64,000 nt of DNA from assembly GCA_036489885.1 (NCBI GenBank), contig DASXEW010000001.1, positions 372,001 to 436,000 on the forward strand. The letters run 5' to 3'. The translations under genes and the position numbers were made by a program. The notes under the pieces were generated by a model, which had not been told where the DNA came from, did not search any database, and saw only the letters and a program-made list of their open reading frames with translations. Each line of letters starts with the position of its first letter. Position 1 is the stretch's first letter. Shown here piece by piece: positions 40,489 through 49,404 of the stretch. This stretch comes from Candidatus Baltobacteraceae bacterium. Its GTDB lineage: Bacteria; Vulcanimicrobiota; Vulcanimicrobiia; Vulcanimicrobiales; Vulcanimicrobiaceae.

Positions 40489-41832
40489 ATGGCCCTTCGC
40501 AGCACCGTCACGGTGGGTTTAATGCTCGCCGCTTCCTTCATGGCCGGGTGTGCCGGGAAGCAGCAGCATCCCGTGCAACCGCCGCTAGCCGTCGACGCGC
40601 AACCGGTGACGCGTCAGGACATCGCCACCTACATTCAGCTCGACGGACAGATCACGCCGCTGCAGCAATCGAATCTGAGCCTGCCGCAGTCCGGAACGCT
40701 CTCTGCCGTCTATGTAACGGAGGGCGATCGCGCAACGCGTGGTCAGCTGCTCGCGAAGATCGACGACTCGACGCTGCGTGCACAATTGGCTCAGGCCAGA
40801 GCAACGCTTTCGGGTTCGGCACTGAGCACGCCGGTCACGGTCCAGCAAAATAGCACGGCGCTGATCTCGGCGGAGCAGAATCTCGCCAACGCGAAGAACA
40901 ACGTGACGAGCGCGCAGGCGGCGTACGATAACGCGAAGGTGCTCTACGACGGTGACGAGTCGCTTTACAAGCAGGGCTACGTTGCGCAAACCGCGCTCGA
41001 ACAGGCCAAATCGCAATACGTTGCTGCGCAACAAACGCTCTCGAGCAACAAAGAGCTGTTGCGCACTGCGCAATCAGGGCTGAAAGCCGCGCAAACGAAT
41101 CTGACCAACAATCAGGTTCAGAAAACGCAGGTTGCGGCGAACGCCGCCCAAGTCAAACAGCTTGAAACCGCGATCGTGCAAACTTCCTTATACGCGCCTT
41201 ACGACGGCATCATTACGGCGCGGTTGCTCGATCCCGGATCGTTTGCGGGACCCAATCAAAACATTCTGCAGATATCGCAAGTCGATACTGTTTACGTCAA
41301 CGCGAACGTTCCCGACGACGAGCTCGGCTTTGTCCGCCCCGGTACACCCGTTGCGTTCACGACCTCGAGTCTTCCCGGGACGACGTATCGCGGACGTGTC
41401 TTCGACGTCAACGCTGTCCCGACGACCGGCACGCTCTCGTATCGCGCGCGAATCGTCGAGACAAATCCGGGCGACAAGTTGCGTGGTGGGATGCTCGTGA
41501 CGGTCAACGTCCGCAAGCAATACCATCGCGCCGCGCTCGTCGTGCCTCGAACGGCGATCTTCCAGGGCGACACCGGTACCAGCATCTTCACAGTCGCGGA
41601 TGGTAAGCCTGGACCTGATGGGAAGCCCACCAAGATCGCCAAGCAAATACCGGTTACCGTCGGCCTGCAAACCGACGTGCTCTCCGAGATCATCGCGCCC
41701 GTTGCGCCGGGGACGCTCGTCGTGACCACGCGTCCGGACGCGCTCGCCGACGGCAGTACGGTGGCTGTGACCCAGCCCGGTGCCCCAGCAGCAGGTGCAA
41801 GCGGCACCCCAAGCGGGAAAAAGCCGGGCTAA
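40489..41832 (+). CDS. RND-type efflux periplasmic adaptor (membrane fusion lipoprotein)
   Basis: 447 residues. ATG 40489 with TAGGAG upstream opens a lipoprotein signal ending FMAGC. The body has the barrel-sandwich pieces (LSLPQSGTLSAVYVTEGDRA, RGQLLAKIDDSTLRAQLAQA) and a long alpha-hairpin rich in Gln/Ala. It then has a second lipoyl half (VQTSLYAPYDGIITARLLDP, GSF) and a membrane-proximal domain ending KLRGGMLVTVNV. It would bridge an inner-membrane pump and TolC. The TolC-like gene is 3 bases downstream, but no pump gene follows. Confidence 0.92.
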   Translation: MALRSTVTVGLMLAASFMAGCAGKQQHPVQPPLAVDAQPVTRQDIATYIQLDGQITPLQQSNLSLPQSGTLSAVYVTEGDRATRGQLLAKIDDSTLRAQLAQARATLSGSALSTPVTVQQNSTALISAEQNLANAKNNVTSAQAAYDNAKVLYDGDESLYKQGYVAQTALEQAKSQYVAAQQTLSSNKELLRTAQSGLKAAQTNLTNNQVQKTQVAANAAQVKQLETAIVQTSLYAPYDGIITARLLDPGSFAGPNQNILQISQVDTVYVNANVPDDELGFVRPGTPVAFTTSSLPGTTYRGRVFDVNAVPTTGTLSYRARIVETNPGDKLRGGMLVTVNVRKQYHRAALVVPRTAIFQGDTGTSIFTVADGKPGPDGKPTKIAKQIPVTVGLQTDVLSEIIAPVAPGTLVVTTRPDALADGSTVAVTQPGAPAAGASGTPSGKKPG

Positions 41833-41835
41833 CCG

Positions 41836-43347
41836 ATGATACGACGACACTTACTTGTAGCGTCGGTTGCGACGCTGCTGATCGCCTCCGCGTGGGCCCC
41901 GCAGCTCGCCGGCGCACAGCCGGCCGCCGCGCCATCCACGGTCCCGACACCAATCCCGGTGCCGACGATCGCTCCCTCAGCGATTCCGACGCTTCCGCCC
42001 GCCAGCGCATCGCTGCAGCTGCCGTATCCGGCAGTCGGGACGCCTGCGCCCGGCGTAACCGCAAGCGCCGTCAACCCGAACGTGCCGCAAACGATCACGC
42101 TGCGTCAAGCAATCTTGATCGGCGTTGCAAAATCGCCGACGCTGGCGTCGGCACGCGGTGATTTACAGCTCGCAAAGGCTAGCGTCGATCTTGCGCGCGT
42201 TCCGATTCTTCCGAATCTGAGCGCGAGTGCTTCGACGAGTCACACGCATTCGCCGGCAGGCACCGCGCGCGGAACGAACAACGGCAGTGGCGGCACGACG
42301 TTCAATACGACCGAGGTCACGTCGAACTCGCTCTCGGCGAACCTGCAGCAGCTGCTCTTCGACGGCGGCCGAACCTTCGCGGAGATCAAGTCGGCTTCGG
42401 CAAGTCAGGTTTCATCGCTCGACACGTACCAACGCGATCTGCAAACAGTCGCGTACAACGTCGCGGTAGCGTACTACAACGCGCTGGTTGCGCAGCGTAC
42501 GACCGCAGTCGACTACGAAACCATGCAGCAAGACATCGTTCAAGAGAATCTGGTCATCGCGGAATACCACGCGGGTCAGGCCTCGCTCGTCGACATCGCG
42601 ACGGCAGAGCTTCCCGTTGCGCAAACGCGCGTTGCGCTGGTGCAACAACAGGGAGTCGAAGCCGGCGCGCAAGCCGCGCTCGCAAACTCGATGGGACTCG
42701 ACGCTAACACCGTCGTTCGTCCGGCGGACGATGGGTCGACGTACCAACAAGTCACCGCCTCCGCGATCGCAATTCCGACCTACGACAAAGCGATTTCACA
42801 AGCGTACTTGCTGCGTCCCGATCTCAGCTCTTCGGCGCAGCTCGTTCAAGCCGCGCTAGATTCGCTGCATGCCGCGCGGTTGGGCTATGTGCCGACCATC
42901 AACGGTACCTCATCGCTTGGAAGCTCATCGACCGATCCGCACGGCGGCACGTTCGCTTCGAGCTGGTCAATCGGCGCGACGCTCAACGTTCCAATCTACG
43001 ACGGCGGCGCGACACGTGCGGCGATCGAGCAAGCTGAAGGCAACCTAACGAAATCGCTGGCCGGCTACGACACGGCCAAGCTCGGCGTCCAGCTGAATGT
43101 GAAGCAAACGCTGACGGCGCTGATTTCGGCGCGTGCCGCGCTGGATGCGACGCAAGTTGCGTACAACGAAGCTGCGACGGTCTTGCGTGCGACGCAAGCG
43201 CAATACAAGGCGGGCGTGACGACGCTGCCCCTGCTGCTCAACGCACAGGTGCAGTTGACGACCGCGCTCATCAACGAGGTCAACTCGATCTACAGTCTGC
43301 GCCAGGCCGAGCAGGCCTTCTTGTTCGCAACCGGCCAAAACACGTAA
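41836..43347 (+). CDS. TolC-family outer-membrane efflux channel
   Basis: 503 residues with a signal peptide (LLVASVATLLIASAWAPQLA) and a Pro-rich start. It has two OEP repeats: ITLRQAILIGVAKSPTLASA with SVDLARVPILPNLSASAST, and KAISQAYLLRPDLSSSAQLV with LDSLHAARLGYVPTINGTSS. SIGATLNVPIYDGGATRAAI is the usual strand/helix boundary. It forms the trimeric outer-membrane exit duct for the adaptor encoded just upstream. Two bases separate its stop from the next ATG. Confidence 0.92.
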   Translation: MIRRHLLVASVATLLIASAWAPQLAGAQPAAAPSTVPTPIPVPTIAPSAIPTLPPASASLQLPYPAVGTPAPGVTASAVNPNVPQTITLRQAILIGVAKSPTLASARGDLQLAKASVDLARVPILPNLSASASTSHTHSPAGTARGTNNGSGGTTFNTTEVTSNSLSANLQQLLFDGGRTFAEIKSASASQVSSLDTYQRDLQTVAYNVAVAYYNALVAQRTTAVDYETMQQDIVQENLVIAEYHAGQASLVDIATAELPVAQTRVALVQQQGVEAGAQAALANSMGLDANTVVRPADDGSTYQQVTASAIAIPTYDKAISQAYLLRPDLSSSAQLVQAALDSLHAARLGYVPTINGTSSLGSSSTDPHGGTFASSWSIGATLNVPIYDGGATRAAIEQAEGNLTKSLAGYDTAKLGVQLNVKQTLTALISARAALDATQVAYNEAATVLRATQAQYKAGVTTLPLLLNAQVQLTTALINEVNSIYSLRQAEQAFLFATGQNT

Positions 43348-43349
43348 CC

Positions 43350-44483
43350 ATGCTCGCTCGCGTGCCCACGCACGTCGAGGATCCGACGAACGCAGCCATC
43401 TTGGCGATCTCCGAAGATCGTCTGGGGGGCTTCGTGCGTGATCCCTTTGGAACGATCTCGGAACTCTCCGGCGTCCCGGTCGATACCGTGCTCGAGCGCA
43501 TCACCGCGATGGTCCGGGCCGGAACGATCCGTCGTGTTCGTCAGACGTTGATGGCGACGAATCTTGCGGACGGAGCGCTCGTCGCGTGGCAAGTTCCGGA
43601 AGAACGGCTCAATGCGGCGTTCGATTTTCTCTTCCGCGAGGATCCGTTCTCGGGACACGTCGTTATCCGGACCACAGACGCGGCGACGCCCGGGTCGACG
43701 TATCGTCTCTGGACGACGCTAAAGGTTCCGCAGGGGTTCTCGATCGCGAAGCACGCCGAATTTCTGCGCACCCAAATCGGCGCGGGTCACTTTCGTTTGA
43801 TGCCGGCCAAGTGTTTGTTCGTGCTGGGCGTCGGACATGTCCGGCGGCGGAGCGTGCAGCCGGGTGAGCGCGCCGAGACGCTTGCCGATCCGCGCGACAC
43901 CAAGATCGTCGAGCTCAGCGCTGGAGATTGGCGCGTGCTGACGGCGCTCAAGCGCGAGTTCGCGCCGGATGAATTGGTTCGCGATTTGTGGCAACCGCGC
44001 GCGGTTGAAGCCGGCGTGAGCCTTGATGAGTTTCTTAGCGCGGCGCAGAGCTTGCACGATCGCGGTGTGATCGGCCGTTTCTCGACGTTCCTCGAACACG
44101 TCAAGGCCACGGCCGGAAATCTCGGCAACTCGGTTACGCGCTACAACGCGCTCTTTCATTGGGCAGTCCCGCCGGGACGGGAGCTTGATGCCGGCCGAGA
44201 AGTCGGACGGCATTATTGTATGACGCACGCCTACTGGCGCGAAGGCGGTCCGGAATTCCACAACGTGAATGTCATGGGGGTCGTGCACGGCACGGACAAA
44301 GCGCTCGTCCTCGCGCACAAAGCCGCGATCGACGCCCATCTTGCGGAAGCGGGGATCACGGTTGGATACACAAACGTTTTCTGGGGCGGACGCAGCGAGA
44401 TCAAGCCATCGGAAATCTCGCCCCTCGCATACGAGGAGTTTTGCCGGGCGAATCAACTCGATCCCGGATCGATGCGTGCGTAG
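43350..44483 (+). CDS. Two-domain Lrp/AsnC-like protein of the siroheme decarboxylase (AhbA/AhbB) type
   Basis: 377 residues made of two similar halves. Each starts with a winged-helix-like part (GTISELSGVPVDTVLERITA, MVRAGTIRRVRQ; then VSLDEFLSAAQSLHDRGVIG, RFS) and continues into a ferredoxin-like AsnC/RAM domain (LVAWQVPEERLNAAFDFLF; NALFHWAVPP with HYCMTHAYWR). AhbA and AhbB form a heterodimeric decarboxylase in siroheme-dependent heme or heme d1 synthesis. Here the order suggests an AhbA-AhbB fusion. A duplicated Lrp-type regulator is the alternative. No other tetrapyrrole gene is in the window. It overlaps the next gene by 8 bases. Confidence 0.6.
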   Translation: MLARVPTHVEDPTNAAILAISEDRLGGFVRDPFGTISELSGVPVDTVLERITAMVRAGTIRRVRQTLMATNLADGALVAWQVPEERLNAAFDFLFREDPFSGHVVIRTTDAATPGSTYRLWTTLKVPQGFSIAKHAEFLRTQIGAGHFRLMPAKCLFVLGVGHVRRRSVQPGERAETLADPRDTKIVELSAGDWRVLTALKREFAPDELVRDLWQPRAVEAGVSLDEFLSAAQSLHDRGVIGRFSTFLEHVKATAGNLGNSVTRYNALFHWAVPPGRELDAGREVGRHYCMTHAYWREGGPEFHNVNVMGVVHGTDKALVLAHKAAIDAHLAEAGITVGYTNVFWGGRSEIKPSEISPLAYEEFCRANQLDPGSMRA

Positions 44484-46134
44484 AGCCGCCCTCGCGGTGG
44501 CATTGTGCTCGCTCGTCGCGTTGTGCGGATGCGTGAAGACGGGAGCCGTCAGCCAAACCGGCTCGACGGGAACCCAAACCTCAACTGGTGAGCGCCGGCA
44601 TCCCCCGCACGTGCTCGTGTATGCGGATGGTCAAAATTTCCAATCGCTGAACCCGCATCTCTATCAAGCCACGTCACTCGGAAATCTTTCCTCGCTGACG
44701 ATGGCGTGGCTCGTGCGTTACGACCACGACAACAAGCCGATTCCCGAGCTTGCGACCGAGGTGCCGACCGTTGACAACGGTGGCATCAGCAAAGACGGGA
44801 AGACGATCACATGGCACCTCCGGCGGGGCGTGAAATGGTCGGACGGCGCGCCGTTTGACGCCGACGACGTCGTGTTCTCGACGCAAGCTGTGCTCAATCC
44901 GAAAAACAACGAGGTAGGTCGCGACGGTTGGGACCTCATTACGAAGATCGACGAGCCCGACAAATACACGGTCGTCTATCACATGAAGAAGCCGTTTGCG
45001 TCGTATCTGCCGACATTTTTTGGCACTGCAGGCGCAAATCCGTGCATCATCCCGAAGCACATTCTCGGGAATCTTCCGGACATCAACACCGCGCCGTATA
45101 ATTCGTTGCCGATCGGAATCGGGCCGTTCAAATACGTCGCGTGGAAACGCGGCGATTCCGTCGTGATGGAACCGAACCCGCTCTATTGGCGCGGCATGCC
45201 TAAGCTCAAGCAAATCATCTACAAGCAGATTCCCGACCGCAACACGCTTTTGACGCAGCTGCAGACCGGCGAACTCGATTTGTGGTCCGACGAAGGCGCC
45301 GGTTACGTTCCACGCACCGAGGCGATTCCGGGTCATACGACGATAAAGCCGGTCGGCTCCTATTTCGGTCATGTCGACTTCAACGTCACGCATCCGCCGC
45401 TCGACGATGTGCGCGTGCGGCGCGCGCTGCGCTTTGCACTCGACCGTGCAACGATCCTCAAGGAGGCGTTTCATGACGGCGGAGTCCTGCAAGAATCAAT
45501 GATCCCGCCGATCTTTCCGCAGTATCACAAGTTCGACATGGTTCCCACGGATGTAACACAGGCGAACGCGCTGCTCGATCAAGCCGGCTGGACACAGCGC
45601 GACAAGGACGGCATTCGCATGAAGAACGGCAAGCGGTTCAGTCTCGAGTATGCGATTTATACCGGCGCAGCCGATGTCGATACGATGGTCGAGTTGATTC
45701 GCAGTATGTGGAAAGCCATCGGCGTCGAGATTCAGGTCAAGCACTACGACACCGGACTGTTCTTTGCGCTGCTCCAAAACGGCGGGATTTCGTACAGCGG
45801 AAAATTCGACGTCGAGAGTTTCTACTGGGGAAGCGACCCGATCGGCGACCTCACGAACCTCTACGGTTGCGATTTTATCCCGCCGAACGGACAAAATGTC
45901 GTGCGCTGGTGCGACAAACAATTCGACGCCGACATGGCGCACTTCAAGGTCCTTTACGATCCAAAGGCGCGGCAACCGTATCTCGACGACGCGGTCGCGC
46001 GCCTCATCGATCAAGTGCCGACCGTCGTGCTCTACATTCGGTACGATAACTATGCGTTTACGAATGCCCTACAGGGCTTTCACCCCAATGCCCTCGCGCC
46101 GTTCGACGATTTCATGAACGTCGACATCCAGTAA
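44476..46134 (+). CDS. Peptide/nickel-type ABC transporter substrate-binding lipoprotein (family 5), second copy
   Basis: About 552 residues from GTG 44476. A lipoprotein signal (RRAALAVALCSLVALCGC) is followed by SBP family 5 landmarks: VPTVDNGGISKDGKTITWHL, VKWSDGAPFDADDVVFST, LPIGIGPFKYVAWKRGDSVV and VRVRRALRFALDRATILKEA. No permease or ATPase lies nearby, as with the related protein at 3794-5434, so both may feed one transporter elsewhere. Its start overlaps the AhbA/B-like gene and its last 66 bases overlap the convergent GT87-like gene. Confidence 0.9.
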   Translation: MRRAALAVALCSLVALCGCVKTGAVSQTGSTGTQTSTGERRHPPHVLVYADGQNFQSLNPHLYQATSLGNLSSLTMAWLVRYDHDNKPIPELATEVPTVDNGGISKDGKTITWHLRRGVKWSDGAPFDADDVVFSTQAVLNPKNNEVGRDGWDLITKIDEPDKYTVVYHMKKPFASYLPTFFGTAGANPCIIPKHILGNLPDINTAPYNSLPIGIGPFKYVAWKRGDSVVMEPNPLYWRGMPKLKQIIYKQIPDRNTLLTQLQTGELDLWSDEGAGYVPRTEAIPGHTTIKPVGSYFGHVDFNVTHPPLDDVRVRRALRFALDRATILKEAFHDGGVLQESMIPPIFPQYHKFDMVPTDVTQANALLDQAGWTQRDKDGIRMKNGKRFSLEYAIYTGAADVDTMVELIRSMWKAIGVEIQVKHYDTGLFFALLQNGGISYSGKFDVESFYWGSDPIGDLTNLYGCDFIPPNGQNVVRWCDKQFDADMAHFKVLYDPKARQPYLDDAVARLIDQVPTVVLYIRYDNYAFTNALQGFHPNALAPFDDFMNVDIQ

Positions 46135-47568
46135 GCAACGATAAAGCGCAAAGCCGATCAGTGCATCGGCAACGAGCGATAGCAAACGCAGAAAAGCCCA
46201 GACGGGGTCTTGGGTATCGAGTCCGGCCGCGCGCTGCTCGAGTCCCCACAGGGCGCTGACGCTTGCATTTGCGGGGCCTTGCCAGTGGAGAGGAAGGGCG
46301 TCCGGCCAAATCGGCACCGGGTGCACGCGCGCGAACAACGAAACCGCGACGACCACTAGCGGCACGATGAGTCCCGCAAAGGCCGCGCGACGCATCTGCG
46401 CGAGCAAAGCGAATCCGAGCGCGCAGGCGGTCGCGAGCACGACACTCTGAACTTCGGCGTTCGGACGCTGACCGAGCCCAAGCCAATCGACGCCGCAGAG
46501 CGTGGCGGCGAGCGCGGAGAACGCGAGCGTACTCCCGCGCGCGTGAATCGCACAGTACAGCGCAGGCAAGATCAGCAAGACGAAGTCGTGTTCGTGAAAA
46601 AACGGCACGACAAACGGTAAGACGCAGACCGCGATTCCGACGCGCGCGATGGGGTCGCGAATACGGAAAATCGCGAGGGCGCCGAGGACGAGCGCAACCA
46701 GCAGCGACGCGTAACCGACGAATGCAATCACGGCGTCGGGGGCTCCGAAACCGAGCGCAACGCTCGCGGGCGTGATTTGAATGACCGTGTGCTTTTCGGC
46801 CTCACCGTGCACTCCAAGCAGATGCACGTAATGGCCCAGTGCATCGAAACCGCCGGCCGAGATCATCAAACCGAAGAAGACGATCGCGCCGCAGCCAAAG
46901 GCTGCCAGCGCACGCAGGTCGGTGGCGCGCGCGATCATCACGATGCATAGATTCGGTTGGAACGCGGCCAGCGTGCTCGTCAGCGCCGCGACCGGCCACG
47001 CGCGCGAACGTAGTAGCAGGAGCGTAGCGACGACAGCTGCAGTCGAGAACAGCGCGATTTGTCCGAGTGCGACATCGCTAATCAGCGCGCCGAATGAACC
47101 CGCGAAGATCGCGGCTCCCAATACGATCGTCGCCTCTTCCGGCGCACGGATGAGCGCGAGCGTGCCGAACACCGTCAGGAGCATGGTGCAGGCAAGCATC
47201 GCTCCCCAGACGCGACCGGCCACGCTGAACGGCAATAATGCCAGCGCGCGCCACAGCGGAAGTTCCGCGGGCGGTCCGACGAACGGCAGCGTCTCGTCGT
47301 GCGACGTATCGACGCCGGGGATCGCGCGTTCGGCTTGCCAAATCGCGCGTCCATACGGATCGGCACCGGCATTCGCAGTAGCGCCGGCGGCGTAGAAGGC
47401 TTCGAAATCGCGCATCGCCGGCCCGGAGACACCGCTCGGCCGCACTATGAAGAAGCCCACCAGCAAAAGCGCGAGCGCGCACGTGATGACGAACGAGGTG
47501 GTGCGCTTATTCTTCGCTGTGGTAGACTGCAGGCTTCGAACGATCGGCGTAGAGGACGAGGCGTTCAA
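46069..47568 (-). CDS. Multi-spanning membrane glycosyltransferase-like protein (GT87/DUF2029)
   Basis: About 500 residues with eleven or twelve hydrophobic helices. The first extracytoplasmic loop reads AMRDFEAFYAAGATANAGAD and PYGRAIWQAE, the DF(x)xYYxA...G(x)xPY pattern of polyprenol-phosphate-mannose-dependent GT87 transferases. FQPNLCIVM and PFFHEHDFVLLILPALYC fit too. Such enzymes add mannose or arabinose on the outer face of the inner membrane. The start is unclear: TTG 47568 is given, an internal TTG near 47470 is possible. It overlaps the upstream hypothetical gene and the convergent lipoprotein gene. Confidence 0.75.
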   Translation of the reverse strand: MNASSSTPIVRSLQSTTAKNKRTTSFVITCALALLLVGFFIVRPSGVSGPAMRDFEAFYAAGATANAGADPYGRAIWQAERAIPGVDTSHDETLPFVGPPAELPLWRALALLPFSVAGRVWGAMLACTMLLTVFGTLALIRAPEEATIVLGAAIFAGSFGALISDVALGQIALFSTAAVVATLLLLRSRAWPVAALTSTLAAFQPNLCIVMIARATDLRALAAFGCGAIVFFGLMISAGGFDALGHYVHLLGVHGEAEKHTVIQITPASVALGFGAPDAVIAFVGYASLLVALVLGALAIFRIRDPIARVGIAVCVLPFVVPFFHEHDFVLLILPALYCAIHARGSTLAFSALAATLCGVDWLGLGQRPNAEVQSVVLATACALGFALLAQMRRAAFAGLIVPLVVVAVSLFARVHPVPIWPDALPLHWQGPANASVSALWGLEQRAAGLDTQDPVWAFLRLLSLVADALIGFALYRCLLDVDVHEIVERREGIGVKAL

Positions 47569-48094
47569 CGCGCATCTTGTTTCCCATGACGTACGCAACT
47601 CCGCCCGGAAAGCGAACTTCGTAGCGCTGGGCGTAGATTGCAGGGCTTGGTCCACTGATCGCGGGGACGAACTCGTCGGAGAGCTTCGTCGTCGGCATTC
47701 CGAGTGCGATCTCGCCCGGAATCAACCGGAACGTCCCGATCGCGCGTGGCGCGAGCGACGGCGCGTTCTTTGACGTGACATAGTAGTGCTCGACGCCGAT
47801 GAGCACTTCGTCTCGATCGAAGAAGGCTGAGATGAGCGCGGGTTTCCCATCATGGCGCAGGCCATAACTGTGAAAACCCTTCGCAGGATAGGGGTAGCCG
47901 CTCCCAAACGAACGCTCGACCTCGCTGCGCGTCGTGTTTTCGAGCGCGAACGAAAGATTCTCGTTGAACAGAATGACGGGCTTGTCGATTGGGGCGGGAG
48001 GGACCGGCGGCTTCCCGATTTGCTGTTCGACGAATTGCGCCATGAGCTCGACCGCGCGCAGCATCGCAAAATCCGGAGGCGGTTTCTCGCTCAT
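47507..48094 (-). CDS. Hypothetical protein, 195 residues
   Basis: No family recognised. There is no signal peptide or membrane helix. It contains DKPVILFNENLSFALENTTR, SFGSGYPYPAKGFHSYGLRH, LIGVEHYYVTSKNAPSLAPR and FVPAISGPSPAIYAQRYEVR, a regular soluble pattern. The ATG at 48094 lies 17 bases from the divergent GTG of the NDH-2 gene, so promoters must overlap coding sequence. It is probably co-expressed with the GT87-like gene whose frame begins inside its 3' end. Confidence 0.6.
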   Translation of the reverse strand: MSEKPPPDFAMLRAVELMAQFVEQQIGKPPVPPAPIDKPVILFNENLSFALENTTRSEVERSFGSGYPYPAKGFHSYGLRHDGKPALISAFFDRDEVLIGVEHYYVTSKNAPSLAPRAIGTFRLIPGEIALGMPTTKLSDEFVPAISGPSPAIYAQRYEVRFPGGVAYVMGNKMRVERLVLYADRSKPAVYHSEE

Positions 48095-48111
48095 GCTCAA
48101 AGGTTCGGATA

Positions 48112-49404
48112 GTGCGAATTGTCATCCTCGGCGGTGGTTTCGCAGGGCTGGCCGTAGCGCAGCGCTTGGAGCGTTTGTTGCGCGAAGGCGAGTGCGACGT
48201 CACGATCGTCAGTCGCGACAACTACGCACTCTTTACGCCGATGCTCCCCGAAGTCAGCAACGGCGATTTGGAGCCGCGCCACATCGTGTCGCCTCTGCGC
48301 GGGTTGCTTCGCACGACGACGCTTGTGCTCGGTGAAGTCCTTGGGATCGACTTTGGCGCGCGCACGATCGAGACGCGGCTGCTGCTTACGAACGAGCGTC
48401 AGCACGTTAGCTACGATCACCTCGTCCTCGCGACGGGCAGCGTCTCCGCAACGTTTGGTATTGCGGGCGTGGCTGAGCACAGTTTTCCGTTTAAACGTCT
48501 CGAGGATGCTGAAAGCTTGCGAAATCACATCGTCGAGACGCTCGAGCTGGCCGATATCGAAAGCGATAGCACGCAGCGCCGGCGTTTGCTGACATACGTC
48601 ATCGTCGGCGGTGGCTACACGGGCGTCGAAGTCGCCGGCGAGCTCGTCGATTTCTTCCGCAGCATCTTACGCTTCTATCGTCATATCGAATTGAGCGAGG
48701 TCGAAGTGGTGCTCGTCGAAGGCGGCCCGAAACTGCTGCCCGACTTGTTGCCGCGCATGGGTGAATACTGCGCCGAATTTCTCGCGCGCCGCAAGGTGCG
48801 CGTGCGAACCGGCGCCCTCGTTGCTTCGGTCGACGCCGGCGGCGTCGCACTGAAGGACGGTTCGCGCCTCGAGTCGGCGACCGTGGTGTGGAGCGCCGGC
48901 GTGCGTCCGTCGCCGTTGATCGCATCGCTGCCGTTGCCGCATGCACGCAACGGCGGCATTTTCGCGAACGCCGACATGTCGGTGAAAGATACACCGAACA
49001 TTTGGGCGCTCGGTGATTGCGCCTGGATTCCGATGCCCGAGGGTGGCTTCTATCCGGCGACGGCACAGCACGCAATTCGCGAAGGACCGGTGCTCGCGGA
49101 GAATATCGTGCGAGTACTGCGAGGTGAAGCGACGCAGCCGTTCCGTTGGAAGGCGCTCGGTACGATGGCGTCGCTCGGCGGACATCGCGGCGTGGTCGGG
49201 TTCCCGAACGGTTTCGTGCTGACCGGTTTCGCCGCGTGGTGGCTGTGGCGCACGTACTATCTTGCTCGCATTCCGGGTTGGTATCGCAAAGTTCGCGTTG
49301 CGCTCGACTGGCTGCTGGCGCTTATCTTCCCACGCGACATCGCACAATTACGGGTCGACACCGAAGTAGCGCGCGGCGACGCGCTACGCGACGCAGGCCG
49401 CTAG
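48112..49404 (+). CDS. ndh: Type II NADH dehydrogenase (NDH-2)
   Basis: 430 residues. It oxidises NADH and reduces quinone at the membrane without proton pumping. The FAD motif VILGGGFAGLAVAQRLE is at the N-terminus and the NADH motif VIVGGGYTGVEVAGELVDFF near residue 165. PNIWALGDCAWIP is the second FAD motif. The C-terminal region (GFAAWWLWRTYYLARIPGWY, ALDWLLALIFPRD) is the amphipathic membrane anchor. GTG start. Its TAG is directly followed, with no gap, by the stop of the convergent E1-alpha gene. Confidence 0.93.
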   Translation: MRIVILGGGFAGLAVAQRLERLLREGECDVTIVSRDNYALFTPMLPEVSNGDLEPRHIVSPLRGLLRTTTLVLGEVLGIDFGARTIETRLLLTNERQHVSYDHLVLATGSVSATFGIAGVAEHSFPFKRLEDAESLRNHIVETLELADIESDSTQRRRLLTYVIVGGGYTGVEVAGELVDFFRSILRFYRHIELSEVEVVLVEGGPKLLPDLLPRMGEYCAEFLARRKVRVRTGALVASVDAGGVALKDGSRLESATVVWSAGVRPSPLIASLPLPHARNGGIFANADMSVKDTPNIWALGDCAWIPMPEGGFYPATAQHAIREGPVLAENIVRVLRGEATQPFRWKALGTMASLGGHRGVVGFPNGFVLTGFAAWWLWRTYYLARIPGWYRKVRVALDWLLALIFPRDIAQLRVDTEVARGDALRDAGR

